64,000 nt of DNA from Solirubrobacter deserti (GCF_003344625.1 NZ_QPKJ02000004.1:744001-808000); one strand, 5' to 3'. Shown: positions 27,610-35,822, numbered from the stretch's first letter. Notes: generated by a model from the sequence alone, not told the origin. Program-made: numbers and translations.

Positions 27610-28134
27610 ATGAGCCTGCCGGCCGCGATCGAGTGCGGCGACGCGCTGATCGTCTTCGAGGGCCCGCGCCGGATCCGTCACCGCACCCCGGAGCCCCTGG
27701 ACCTGTGGCCGGACGCGCGGGAGGCCGAGGACGTCCGGGCCCGCATCGAGCATGGGCGGCCGATTCTCGTGATCCTCGGCGGCCCGCAGGCCGAGGCGAC
27801 GCTGCTCAGCGAGCGGTTCGCTGAGGCGCCGCCCGCGCTGGCCCGGTTCGCGCACGCGATCGCGCGCGAGCTCGCGCCGCTCCCCGTTCCCGCGCTGGAC
27901 TGGCTGCCCCACGACCTACGCGACCACGGCCTGCGCTTCCTGCGCGCCAGCGTGTCGCACGCACGCCGCACGCCCGCACTGCTGCGCCCGGCGCTGTCCC
28001 TCGACGACCGCGCCGCGGCCTGGCCGCACGTGCGCTTCGCGCATCTCTCCGGAACCGGCGCCACCGCGCACGAGCTGTCCCCGGTGGTGGCCTACGCGTT
28101 CGCGGACCTCACCCCGCCGCGGCTGACGCGCTAG
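27610..28134 (+). CDS. Hypothetical protein
   Basis: 174-aa soluble protein, no family recognised. It is rich in Ala, Pro, Arg and Leu and has no signal peptide or membrane segment. ATG 27610 is 8 nt after a TAGCTT -10 element, matching the leaderless pattern. The 3' end overlaps the convergent FHA gene by 4 bp. Codon usage (strong GC3) is like the neighbouring genes, which supports it being real. Confidence 0.6.
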   Translation: MSLPAAIECGDALIVFEGPRRIRHRTPEPLDLWPDAREAEDVRARIEHGRPILVILGGPQAEATLLSERFAEAPPALARFAHAIARELAPLPVPALDWLPHDLRDHGLRFLRASVSHARRTPALLRPALSLDDRAAAWPHVRFAHLSGTGATAHELSPVVAYAFADLTPPRLTR

Positions 28135-28868
28135 CCGTAGTCGCCGGCGTCGAGCAGGTGCCGCTGCGCGAGCGCGACGAGCTGGAGGCGGTTCTGCTCC
28201 TTGGTCCCGCGCAGGTCGTAGAGCCGGTAGAGGTCGCTGAGCAGGTCGCTCACGCGTTCCGGGCCGATCGGCGGCTGCAGCCGGGCCGCGATCTGCGCGT
28301 TGCTCGGCGTCGCCACGAGCTCGCCCGGGGCGGCGAAGAACGGCCGGCACAGCTCCACCAGCACCTCCCGCTGGCGAGCGGTGGGCTGCGGCAGCTCGTC
28401 GCGGTCCGACGTGCGCCCCTCGTCGAGCGGGACGCCGCCGACCAGGAGGAAGCGCTCGCCCGCGAGGCGCACGTCATGCTCGCCGGCGTCCAGCTGCGCC
28501 GGCCGCGCGGGCATCCGCGGGGCGAGCATCCACGATCCGGTTTCGACCGCGACGCCCTGGCGCAGCCGCACGGACCGGTGCTCGGTGCCGTGCTTGGACG
28601 CGGTGTCCAGCAGGTACACGCAGACCGCGGGCGGGTCGCCGTACGTGCGCAGCGTGATCTCCGCGTGCTCGCGCGAGACCTTCCGGTGCGCCGGGAACGA
28701 GACCGTGCCGTCGACCCGTCCGACCGTGGCCGGCGCGCGCGGTGTCAGGGCGTGGATCCGCAGGACGCCGTCGGCGTCGCGCCAGGCGACGTACGGCTGG
28801 CCGCCGGCCACCTGCGCGATGCGGGCGAGCTCCGCGGCACCGTCCGGGCGAACCGGTTCACCAGGCAC
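28131..28868 (-). CDS. FHA-domain protein with C-terminal helix-turn-helix-like region
   Basis: 245-aa protein. The central FHA domain reads TVGR, SREHAEI and SKHGT, the residues that bind phosphothreonine. The C-terminus (TARQREVLVELCRPFF, NAQIAARLQPPIG, RVSDLLSDLYRLYDL) resembles a winged HTH. Such proteins are readers of Ser/Thr kinase signals; the kinase at 23.1-24.2 kb is a possible partner. GTG 28868 is chosen because the open frame upstream of it runs into a tRNA-Thr fragment and cannot be ancestral coding sequence. Confidence 0.7.
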   Translation of the reverse strand: MPGEPVRPDGAAELARIAQVAGGQPYVAWRDADGVLRIHALTPRAPATVGRVDGTVSFPAHRKVSREHAEITLRTYGDPPAVCVYLLDTASKHGTEHRSVRLRQGVAVETGSWMLAPRMPARPAQLDAGEHDVRLAGERFLLVGGVPLDEGRTSDRDELPQPTARQREVLVELCRPFFAAPGELVATPSNAQIAARLQPPIGPERVSDLLSDLYRLYDLRGTKEQNRLQLVALAQRHLLDAGDYG

Positions 28869-28907
28869 GTACGCGATCGGCGCTCGTCGTCTGCACAAGC
28901 CGGAGAT

Positions 28908-28949
28908 CGGATTCGAACCGACGACCCACCGCTTACAAGGCGCAAGTGC
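28908..28949 (-). tRNA. 3' fragment of tRNA-Thr(TGT), attachment-site remnant
   Basis: The minus strand carries the anticodon loop CTTGTAA (anticodon TGT), the 3' anticodon stem, variable loop GGGTC, a perfect T-arm (GTCGG-TTCGAAT-CCGAT), the 3' acceptor strand CTCCGGC and discriminator T. Upstream of the loop only three anticodon-stem pairs remain and there is no D-arm or 5' acceptor strand, so the tRNA is not functional. A duplicated 3' half starting at the anticodon is what tyrosine integrases leave at the far end of an integrated element. Confidence 0.75.
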
Positions 28950-29050
28950 CTGCCGTTCGCAAACACAGTTAACGCCTGGAAAAACGGCGCTTTCACGGCG
29001 TTCCGCGGAGGTTGTCGTACCCGCCGATTTCGCCGAATCGGTGGGGTTTC

Positions 29051-29068
29051 TGTCACCCAATTGTCACC
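29051..29068. mobile_element. Phased direct repeats, candidate integrase arm-type sites
   Basis: TGTCACC occurs at 29051-29057 and 29062-29068, an 11-bp period that places both copies on one face of the helix. They lie about 100 bp from the tRNA-Thr fragment, inside the presumed element, where integrase arm-binding sites are expected. No integrase gene is present in the window. Confidence 0.35.
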
Positions 29069-29220
29069 GAACGGCGGCCGAGGTCGGCCGCGTGCGAGGA
29101 GGACGCGGCGACCGCGTAGTAATCCCGGTGTGCTCGGTGGAGCCAAGTCGTCCCATCGCAGGTGGACGACCGCGCTGCGCCGAACGACTGTTGGCTGGCG
29201 CTGCCGGTGCGGCGCGTGGT

Positions 29221-29409
29221 GAATGCCGTGACCCACTCGCACGGCACTGACGGCGTCCCGGTGCCGTAGCACGGGGAAGTCCACGAGATGTGCAGGTGCG
29301 CGGCGCAGGCGGGGGCGTGGCAGGTCCGTGGGGAACCAAGGCCGGGGAAGCCCTCGCAGCCGACGAATTGCATCGCCGGGATCAGCGGGCAGACCGGCCG
29401 TGTGCCGGC
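29221..29409 (-). pseudogene. Truncated copy of lytic transglycosylase/peptidase C-terminus
   Basis: On the minus strand this 63-codon segment aligns without gaps to the C-terminal 63 residues of the cell-wall hydrolase at 60638-61780 (about 45 of 63 identical by eye), including CPLIPAMQFVG, SPRTCHAPACAAHLH and SPCYGTGTP. The rest of the gene is missing on the 5' side and the reading frame continues past the normal end on the 3' side. It lies near the tRNA-Thr fragment and is probably debris of a related conjugative element. The surrounding 28950-29490 holds no other gene that I can see. Confidence 0.7.
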
Positions 29410-29493
29410 CAATCGACTTACTTTGAGTACGCGCGGTGCGCGTGGTGATGTCGCCGGCTCCGTATCGTCTGGAGTCGGGGAGTCCAATCCGCA

Positions 29494-29751
29494 ATGATCT
29501 CGTATGTGAACACAGCCATGTGTCCTCAATGTGGCGGCACGGACCATCGGCCGGTCGCCGGCGGTTTCGTTGACTGCGTGAGCCGAGTTTTCACGGGATT
29601 CGTCCCAAAGACGTTCAACGGCAGCGCCTTTGCCAACCCCGCAGGTCCGTTGATCAGCGAATGCGGTAACCGGTTCTACTCAGATCACGATCTGACGCCG
29701 TTCCTCGGGTTCTCTGGCCCCGCTCGCGGAACGGGTTCACCGATGACATAG
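29494..29751 (+). CDS. Small zinc-ribbon-like protein
   Basis: 85-aa protein with CPQCGGTDHRPV near the N-terminus and single cysteines in FVDCVS and ECGNRF, a plausible four-Cys zinc ribbon. Base composition is visibly less GC-rich than the core genes, as in the rest of the 28.9-29.8 kb strip. ATG 29494 has a GGGGAG ribosome-binding site 11 nt upstream; ATG 29518, directly before the CPQC motif, is an alternative. Function unknown. Confidence 0.5.
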   Translation: MISYVNTAMCPQCGGTDHRPVAGGFVDCVSRVFTGFVPKTFNGSAFANPAGPLISECGNRFYSDHDLTPFLGFSGPARGTGSPMT

Positions 29752-29806
29752 CCCGGACGAGCCGTCATGGACCGCCGGCACCTGTCAGGTGCGACAATGC
29801 GAGTAC

Positions 29807-30559
29807 GTGGCCGAGAATCTGACTGCTGCGGAGCTCTACGCCAAGGCCGCTGAGCTGTTCCGCGACGACCAGGAAGCACTGCTCGAGCTGATGCACGCCC
29901 AGCTCGAGTCGATCGAGGCGCGCGAGCCGAACGGGCACGACGCGGAGAGCTGCCGGCTGGCGATGCTCGCGGCGGCTCCGGTCGGCGCGCAGGTCGGGCT
30001 TTGGCGGGCGCGGGCGCTCGCCCGGTTCGGGTCCGTCGGTTGGCTCGAGGGCGTCGCGATGATGATCATGAGCGACGCGTTTCGCCAGCTCAGCGTGGTC
30101 AACGACGACTACGTCCGGGGCCGCACGCTGGACCGCATGCAGATGTCGGAGGAGGCACTGCAGATGCTGCGAGAGCTTCGGCACTTCACCGCGGGCGAGC
30201 GGCGCTTCGACTTCGGCCCCACGCCCGCACTGGTCGCACGCGTCCTGCCCGAGAAGTCCGGCTTCATGCTGACCGTCGCCGGTCGGCTCGACGAGGCGCG
30301 TGCCAGCTACGAACGCGCGCTGGCCGAGACGAAGGGCGATGAGCGCGGCACCATCAAGGTGCAGGCGGGGCTCGAGGTCGTCGGCTACCTCCAAGCGCTG
30401 GCCGACGGCGCGCAGACCGAGCCGTTCGCCACCGCGACCGCCGATCTCGCCGAGCGGGCGGCAGCGGCGGGCCAGCCCGACATCGCGCGCGACGCCGCGC
30501 ACAATGCCGAAGTCATGCGCCACCGCGGCCGCGACCTCGCGCCCTACGAGATCCTCTGA
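29807..30559 (+). CDS. TPR-like hypothetical protein
   Basis: 250-aa all-helical soluble protein with tetratricopeptide-like stretches, for example AELYAKAAELFRDDQEALLELM near the N-terminus and AGRLDEARASYERALAE near residue 165. No enzymatic motif seen. GTG 29807 is preferred because a GACAAT -10-like element lies 9 nt upstream; GTG 29789 would add six residues. It converges on the vWA lipoprotein gene with a 16-bp overlap. Confidence 0.55.
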   Translation: MAENLTAAELYAKAAELFRDDQEALLELMHAQLESIEAREPNGHDAESCRLAMLAAAPVGAQVGLWRARALARFGSVGWLEGVAMMIMSDAFRQLSVVNDDYVRGRTLDRMQMSEEALQMLRELRHFTAGERRFDFGPTPALVARVLPEKSGFMLTVAGRLDEARASYERALAETKGDERGTIKVQAGLEVVGYLQALADGAQTEPFATATADLAERAAAAGQPDIARDAAHNAEVMRHRGRDLAPYEIL

Positions 30560-31281
30560 GGCTGCGGGCTGAGGTCGAGCCGCGCGCCCGCGCGCTCGGC
30601 CCAGCGCTGCCAGAAGCGCCGGATCGCGGCCTGGCGCTCAGCGCTCATGTTGAGCCCGCCGGGGTGGTAGAGCAGCAGCGGCATCTCGACCGTTACATTT
30701 TGCAGGTCGGCCAGCAGCCCCGCCTGCTCGAGGCGGTCGAGCAACGCCGTGATGCCCGCTTCGGAGAGGTCGACGTCGTGGAAGTCGCCGACGGTCTCGC
30801 TCGTCTGAATCCCGTCCGAGAGGATCGTCAGCCGGTCGCCGGGCGCGAGCACGTCCGCGGCGACCACCGCGGCCTCGACGAGCGCGGAGCCGCGGGCTGA
30901 GACCGGCGGGTCGGTCATCATCGACTCGAAGTCCGTCCGCGCGACGTTGACGTTCTCGGTGATCTCGCCCGGCGCGTAGTCGGGGCTGTCGCGGTGCTCC
31001 TCGCTGGGCCCGACGGGCGCGAACAGCGGAGCGCTTTCGGCGATCGGGTCGCCGGCGGCGATGATCAGGCACAGCCGACCGGAGCCGCGCTCGCCGATGT
31101 GGCGCGCGAAGGAGGCGAACGCGCCGGCGTACTCCGAGCGCGCGGTGCGCGTGGAGCCGGAGACGTCGGCGAGCGCGCAGCCCGAGGCCAGCTGCTGCGG
31201 TCCGTCGTCGTCGCCACAGCCGGCGGCGGCGAGCGCGGTGCACAGGAGAGACAGTGCGAGGGTCCTGCGGGTGGGGGTCAT
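30544..31281 (-). CDS. vWA-like lipoprotein
   Basis: 245-aa exported lipoprotein: lipobox ALAAAGC with Cys22, then a von Willebrand A-type fold with the MIDAS motif DVSGST at 39-44 and a downstream Asp/Thr pattern (GDRLTILSDG). It probably binds a divalent metal and a protein partner outside the membrane. It is the last gene of an 11-gene operon (39194 down to 30544) and its start overlaps the preceding membrane gene by 4 bp, so it is likely the surface-exposed component of that system. Confidence 0.7.
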   Translation of the reverse strand: MTPTRRTLALSLLCTALAAAGCGDDDGPQQLASGCALADVSGSTRTARSEYAGAFASFARHIGERGSGRLCLIIAAGDPIAESAPLFAPVGPSEEHRDSPDYAPGEITENVNVARTDFESMMTDPPVSARGSALVEAAVVAADVLAPGDRLTILSDGIQTSETVGDFHDVDLSEAGITALLDRLEQAGLLADLQNVTVEMPLLLYHPGGLNMSAERQAAIRRFWQRWAERAGARLDLSPQPQRIS

Positions 31282-32690
31282 ACGGGCTCCTGATCCAGCC
31301 AGCTCCAGCCGGCCGGAGAGTTCCTGGGAGGGATGGGATCGGGCGCCGGTTCCGGCGCCGGTTCTTCGACGGTCACGAACGGCACGTCCGGTGTGACGGG
31401 CTCCGGCTCCGGAGCGGGCGCCGGCGGGTTGCCGCCGACGACCGTCGGGACGACGACGGGCTGCGTGCTGATCGCACGCTGCGGGTCCAGCAGCGCGAGC
31501 GCGATCTCCTGCGCGGAGGGCGGCTCGGGGAGCGCGAGCTCGAGCGCTCGCACGCCGCGCGCGTGGCAGGCGCGCTCGTACTCGATCCGCAGCCGCGCCG
31601 TCAGCTCGGCCGCGGCGGCCGCCTCGCGCTCGCTGAACGCGCCGACGTGCAGGTCGGACGCGTCGAGCCGGCGCGAAGCCTCCGTGAGCCGCACGCGCTG
31701 GGCGGCGACCTTCTCGACCGCCTCGCGCCGGCGCGTCTCGGCGGCCGCGTCACGCTTGCGCCACCCGCGGTGCGGGTGCGCGACCGTCGCGCGCATCGAC
31801 AGCGTCATCGCGGCCAGCAGCGCGGCGAGCGTGATCGGGACGACGAAGGCGAGGTTCGGACCGTCCTGCGCCGCCTCGGCGCTCGGACGAGCGTCACCCT
31901 GGGGCGCCGCGGCACCGAATCCGCGGCCCGTCGTCTGCCCCGCGCTCGCCTGGCTGCGCAGCTGGTCGCGGTAGGCGAGGTTGTCCTCGCGCCCGGTCGC
32001 GAGGGCGACGACCGCCCAGCCGACGCACCCGATCGTCGCCAGCGCCAGCACGACGAGGGTCAACCGCGCGAGCCGCCGGTGGTGGGTCACGAGGCTGCCG
32101 AGCCCGAGGCCCCCGAGCTCCGCGCCCGCGGTCAGCAACAGAGCGAGCGCGGCGGTCACCTGCACGGCGGTGCGCGTGTCCGTCTCCAGCGCCGGGCGCA
32201 CGGCGGGCGCCGAGAGCTGCACCTCGAGGAAGAACAGGATCGGGAACATCAGCAGCGCCACGAGCGGGTGCGTGAGGCGCGTGCCGGTGGCCGGCTCGTC
32301 CGGCTCCTCCACGCGCAGGCGCTCGCGCTCGGCCACGGCGCGCCGCTCCGCCTGCTCGGCCAGCTCCACGGCCTCCTGCGCCCCCGCCACGCCGGCCACG
32401 GCGGCCGCCCGCTCGGGTACGTGCGCGCGCAACTCGAGCGCGACGCCCGAGCGGGTCAGCTGCGAGATCTCGTCCGTCAGCGCCGTCGTGACCGGGCCGG
32501 GCCCGACCAGGCCGCGCTGGGTGGCGGCGGCGAGGTCGCGCGCGACGGCGTCCACCCGTGCCGCGCGCGCCGCCGCGCTGTAGCCGCGCTCGGCCGCCGC
32601 GGGGTCCTCGCGGTGGCGCGGGAGGCTCGGCACGAAGTCCTCGCCCACGATCGGGCGGGTGCCCGGCACGACCTGTGGCGGCGCGCTCAC
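31278..32690 (-). CDS. Multi-pass membrane protein of unknown function
   Basis: 470 aa. The first ~145 residues are soluble and helical; four transmembrane segments follow (PLVALLMFPILFFLEV, VTAALALLLTAGAELGGLG, LTLVVLALATIGCVGWAVV, FVVPITLAALLAAMTLSM). A charged coiled-coil-like cytoplasmic region and a long Pro/Glu/Val-rich tail end the protein. No family recognised. GTG 32690 overlaps the stop of the ClpB-like gene (GTGA), and the stop overlaps the vWA gene, so tight co-translation with both is expected. Confidence 0.65.
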   Translation of the reverse strand: MSAPPQVVPGTRPIVGEDFVPSLPRHREDPAAAERGYSAAARAARVDAVARDLAAATQRGLVGPGPVTTALTDEISQLTRSGVALELRAHVPERAAAVAGVAGAQEAVELAEQAERRAVAERERLRVEEPDEPATGTRLTHPLVALLMFPILFFLEVQLSAPAVRPALETDTRTAVQVTAALALLLTAGAELGGLGLGSLVTHHRRLARLTLVVLALATIGCVGWAVVALATGREDNLAYRDQLRSQASAGQTTGRGFGAAAPQGDARPSAEAAQDGPNLAFVVPITLAALLAAMTLSMRATVAHPHRGWRKRDAAAETRRREAVEKVAAQRVRLTEASRRLDASDLHVGAFSEREAAAAAELTARLRIEYERACHARGVRALELALPEPPSAQEIALALLDPQRAISTQPVVVPTVVGGNPPAPAPEPEPVTPDVPFVTVEEPAPEPAPDPIPPRNSPAGWSWLDQEPV

Positions 32691-34492
32691 GAGCGCTCCT
32701 CGATCCGCAGCGTGCCGTCGGGCGCCAAGCCCGCGCGCACGGGCCCGCGGGCTCCGTGGATGAGCGCGGAGCGCAGCGGCCGGACCAGCAGCCGGCGCGT
32801 CAGGCGGACCATCTCACGGCCGTCCCAGCGGCCGTCGGCGTCGAGCTGGGCGTCCAGGGCGGACGCGAGCGACGCGTGATCGATCGAGACGTTCACACCG
32901 TGGTCGTCAGCGAAGTTCGTCTCGATGTGATGCGCCTGGCGCGCGGCCAGCCCAGGCAGGCTCGCGCGGCGCAGGATGTCGTAGGGCAGCACGTCGCCCG
33001 CGATGCGGCTCCACAGCGGGCGCCCGACGCGCTGCAGGTCCGGGTTCTCGCACAGCGCGCGCTGCGCGATCGCGCGCGTCTCGGCGAGCAGCTCGGCCGT
33101 GTCGGGCGGGCCTTCGGGACGCGCCACCAGGCGCGCGATCTCGCCGTCGCCGAGGTTGCAGGTGAGCAGCACGGCAGCGTGGGCGAAGCTCGCCGTGCGG
33201 TTGCGGCCGTCGGTCAGCCGGCCCTCCTCGATCACCGCCAGCAGCAGCGCGAGCACGTCCGGGTGCGCCTTGTCGATCTCGTCGAGCAGCACCACGCGCG
33301 CCGGGCGCTCGGCGAGCGCGTCGGTGATCGCGCCGCCCGCCTCGTAGCCGACGAAGCCGGGCGGCGCGCCCGTCAGGCGCGCGACGTCGTGCGGGTTGCG
33401 CAGCTCGGAGCAGTCGACGCGCAGCAGGTCGTCGGCGTTGCCCGACAGCGCGCGCTGGAGCGTCCGCGCGGTCTCGGTCTTGCCCACGCCGGGCGGCCCC
33501 GGCATCAGGGCGACGAGCCGCGGAGGCCCGAGCCGCTCGCCGGCGGGGCGCTGCGGGTCGGGCCAGCGCGCGTCGGCCAGCCGCTCGAGCAGCCCGTCGA
33601 TCGCGGTCGGCTGGCCGATCACGTCACGCCGCAGGCGCTCGCCGAGGTCGTCCAGAGCGAGCGCCTCGAACGGCGTCCCCTGCGCGTGCCGGCGCGCCAA
33701 GCCGCTGAGCAGCGCGCCTGGCCGCCCAAGCTCGGTCGCCAGGTGGCAGGAGGCCCGCCGCGCCTGCTCGAGGTCGCGCACGGCGCGGCCCGGGAGACCG
33801 TCCGCCAGCGTCTGCAGCGCGGCGTCGCGCTCGTCGCCGGCGAGCGCGGCCGCGCCGTGGAAGCCGCCGCCGAGCAGTCGCAGGACCGCGCCGCGCTCGT
33901 CACGCTGGGGCGGCGACGCGTGGACCGTGCGCACGCCCGGCATGCCCTCGATGAACGGCACGCCCGCCGGCGCGCACACGATCACCGCGTTGCGCGGCGC
34001 GACGAAGCCGTCGCGCGCGACGCACTCCGCCTCGCGCACCGCGGCGCGCAGGATCCCCAGCGCGCGCCGGCCCGTGTCCGTGGACGCGTCGAAGAGCAGG
34101 TCGCAGTCCTCGAGCAGGATCGCGCAGCAGCGCCCGCGCTGGGCGACGAGCGCGCGGATCGCGCGCATGATGTCCAGCGGCGACGCCGCGCCGAGCCGCG
34201 GGGCGGCCGACGCTCCGAGTGCGTCGCGAGCGACTGGCGCGGCCGCGAGCAGCCGCTCGGCCTCCGCGCGGTCGCGCGGATCGATCGGCGTCAGGCCGTC
34301 CGCGGCGTCGGCGCTCAGGACGAGCTCCGCGCCTGCGCCGGTGCGCAGCTCCTCGCGCAAGGCGTGGCGCTCGTCCAAGACGCGCCCGTCGAGCAGCGCC
34401 TCGTCGCCGACGTGGCCGCGCAGGACCACGTGCGCGCCGTCCGCCACGGCCGCGGCGACCGCGGTCAGATGGGGTGAGGTCAGGGCCGTCAT
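32687..34492 (-). CDS. ClpB/ClpA-like AAA+ ATPase with degenerate first domain
   Basis: 601-aa Clp-type ATPase. The second AAA+ module is intact: VIGQPTAIDGLLERL, Walker A GPPGVGKTETA, VGYEAGGAITDAL, Walker B VVLLDEIDKAHPDVL and a sensor-1-like LLTCNLG, followed by a ClpB-like small domain. The first module keeps a Walker B-like AILLEDCDLLFD but has no Walker A Lys (LRGHVGDEALL), so it probably does not hydrolyse ATP. No N-terminal Clp_N repeats or ClpP-binding loop seen, suggesting a remodelling rather than proteolytic role. ATG 34492 overlaps the previous gene's stop. Confidence 0.75.
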   Translation of the reverse strand: MTALTSPHLTAVAAAVADGAHVVLRGHVGDEALLDGRVLDERHALREELRTGAGAELVLSADAADGLTPIDPRDRAEAERLLAAAPVARDALGASAAPRLGAASPLDIMRAIRALVAQRGRCCAILLEDCDLLFDASTDTGRRALGILRAAVREAECVARDGFVAPRNAVIVCAPAGVPFIEGMPGVRTVHASPPQRDERGAVLRLLGGGFHGAAALAGDERDAALQTLADGLPGRAVRDLEQARRASCHLATELGRPGALLSGLARRHAQGTPFEALALDDLGERLRRDVIGQPTAIDGLLERLADARWPDPQRPAGERLGPPRLVALMPGPPGVGKTETARTLQRALSGNADDLLRVDCSELRNPHDVARLTGAPPGFVGYEAGGAITDALAERPARVVLLDEIDKAHPDVLALLLAVIEEGRLTDGRNRTASFAHAAVLLTCNLGDGEIARLVARPEGPPDTAELLAETRAIAQRALCENPDLQRVGRPLWSRIAGDVLPYDILRRASLPGLAARQAHHIETNFADDHGVNVSIDHASLASALDAQLDADGRWDGREMVRLTRRLLVRPLRSALIHGARGPVRAGLAPDGTLRIEERS

Positions 34493-35169
34493 CGCCCGGC
34501 GCCGCGACCCGCGGCGTGCGCCGCCCGGCCCGCCGGCGCCTCGGGCTCGGCCACCGCGACGTCGATCCCCGCACGTCGCCACGTCTCGGCCATCCGGCGG
34601 CTGAGCGCGAGCTCGGCCTCGCAGCCCACGAGCGCGCCCGCCGAGGTCTGCAGCTCGTGGACGCCGGAGGCGGCCATGTCGAGCGCGAGCGCGCGGCCGT
34701 CCGCGGCGAGGTTGATGTCCACCTGCCCGCCGGCATAGCTCGTGCGCACTGACAGCGTCCCGTCCGCGGTCCGCCGGGCCTGCGTGCCCGGGACCATGCC
34801 CTCGGGCAGCGCGTTCACCAGCCGCGCGAGCACGAGCTCCTGCTCGGCGCGGGCGAGCGCGGCGCGCTCCTCCGCCTGCTCGAGCGCCTCGACGGCCGCG
34901 AGCGCGTCGCGGGTCGCAACGCGCGTCGGCGCCGACACGGCGCGCGCCAGCGCGGCGTCGGCCGCGGCGCGCAGGCGGGGCGGAGCGCAGCGTCCGACCG
35001 CTTCGCGACGGGCGGCGAGCCGCTCCATCGCGGTGCTCGCCGAGCGGGCGGCGCAGGCGGTCTGGACGCGAACGCGGCGACCGGCGAGGAAGCGGTCGCG
35101 GGCGGCGGCGAGCTCCGCCGCGGTGGCGGCTCCGGCGATGACCCGGAGCGGGATGGTGACTCCACTCAT
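34489..35169 (-). CDS. Helical hypothetical protein in ClpB-like operon
   Basis: 226-aa soluble protein, very rich in Ala, Arg and Glu. Residues ~60-150 look coiled-coil-forming (AVEALEQAEERAALARAEQE). The C-terminal part (GTLSVRTSYAGGQVDINLAADGRALALDMA) is probably beta-rich. No family recognised. It is coupled by 4-bp overlaps to the ClpB-like gene downstream and the radical-SAM gene upstream, so it is likely a dedicated partner or substrate adaptor. Confidence 0.6.
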   Translation of the reverse strand: MSGVTIPLRVIAGAATAAELAAARDRFLAGRRVRVQTACAARSASTAMERLAARREAVGRCAPPRLRAAADAALARAVSAPTRVATRDALAAVEALEQAEERAALARAEQELVLARLVNALPEGMVPGTQARRTADGTLSVRTSYAGGQVDINLAADGRALALDMAASGVHELQTSAGALVGCEAELALSRRMAETWRRAGIDVAVAEPEAPAGRAAHAAGRGAGR

Positions 35170-35822
35170 GACCCGCTGGCCGCCGTCTCGTCCGCGGATG
35201 TGACGCCCGCCAGCCAGTCGCGCAGGTGCGGCAGCGGCGGCACGCCCGTGACCAGCAGCCCGAGCTGCTCGTCGAGCTCGAGCTCGAGGCCGGCGGACAC
35301 GTCGGGCGTGAGCTGGCCCGCGTGGAGGCCGCTGAGGTCGATCAGGCGCTGGTTGCGCGACCCGCGCCAGCGCAGGGGCGCGTGCCGGCGCTCGACGTAG
35401 GGCCCGTCCACCAGCAGGTCGGCGCGCTCGAGCAGGGCGCGCTGCGCGGGCGCTCCGGACCGCCGCAGCCACTCGAGGCGGTAGCCCGTGTAGACCATCA
35501 CCGACAGGCCGGGCCGGCGCGTTCGCAGCAGGTCGACCACGCGTGTGAGCGCGGCGGCCTGCAGCATCGGCTCGCCGCCGGAGAACGTCACGCCGTCGCC
35601 TCCGGCGGCCACCAGCCAGTCGACCAGCGCTTCGACCGCGTACGGCGTGCCGCCCCGCGGGTGCGTCTCGGCGGCGAGACAGCCGTGACAGCGCAGTTCG
35701 CAGCCCTGCACCCAGACCGCGGCGCGGTCCCCCGGGCCGAGGACGGCGGTCGAGCGCTGCAGGCGCGCGACGTAGACCGTGCCGGGTTCGTCGATCCCGT
35801 GATGGCGGGTCACGTGACCCAC
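35166..35822 (-). CDS. NrdG-like radical-SAM activating enzyme
   Basis: 218-aa radical-SAM protein of the small activase class. The [4Fe-4S] cluster ligands are in VQGCELRCHGC (CxxxCxxC), followed by GVTFSGGEPMLQ (SAM-binding GGE) and LSVMVYTGYRLEWL, all typical of anaerobic ribonucleotide reductase- or pyruvate formate lyase-activating enzymes. No glycyl-radical enzyme is present in the window, so the target may be another protein of this operon. GTG 35822 overlaps the upstream gene by 13 bp. Confidence 0.8.
   Translation of the reverse strand: MGHVTRHHGIDEPGTVYVARLQRSTAVLGPGDRAAVWVQGCELRCHGCLAAETHPRGGTPYAVEALVDWLVAAGGDGVTFSGGEPMLQAAALTRVVDLLRTRRPGLSVMVYTGYRLEWLRRSGAPAQRALLERADLLVDGPYVERRHAPLRWRGSRNQRLIDLSGLHAGQLTPDVSAGLELELDEQLGLLVTGVPPLPHLRDWLAGVTSADETAASGS
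35807..35820. repeat. 14-bp perfect palindrome
   Basis: GGGTCACGTGACCC is a perfect palindrome located inside the overlap of two coding genes in the operon, at the start of the radical-SAM activase. It includes the CACGTG core. It may be coincidental to the coding constraints on both frames. Confidence 0.3.

Noticed and set aside
28908..28985. Intact tRNA-Thr
   Set aside because: No D-arm or 5' acceptor strand (GCCGGAG expected) upstream of the anticodon loop, and two of five anticodon-stem pairs fail.
28131..29060. Longer FHA protein starting at 29060
   Set aside because: The extra N-terminus would be translated through the tRNA-Thr fragment and gives the SSVRIRSPA-type peptide that antisense tRNA sequence produces.
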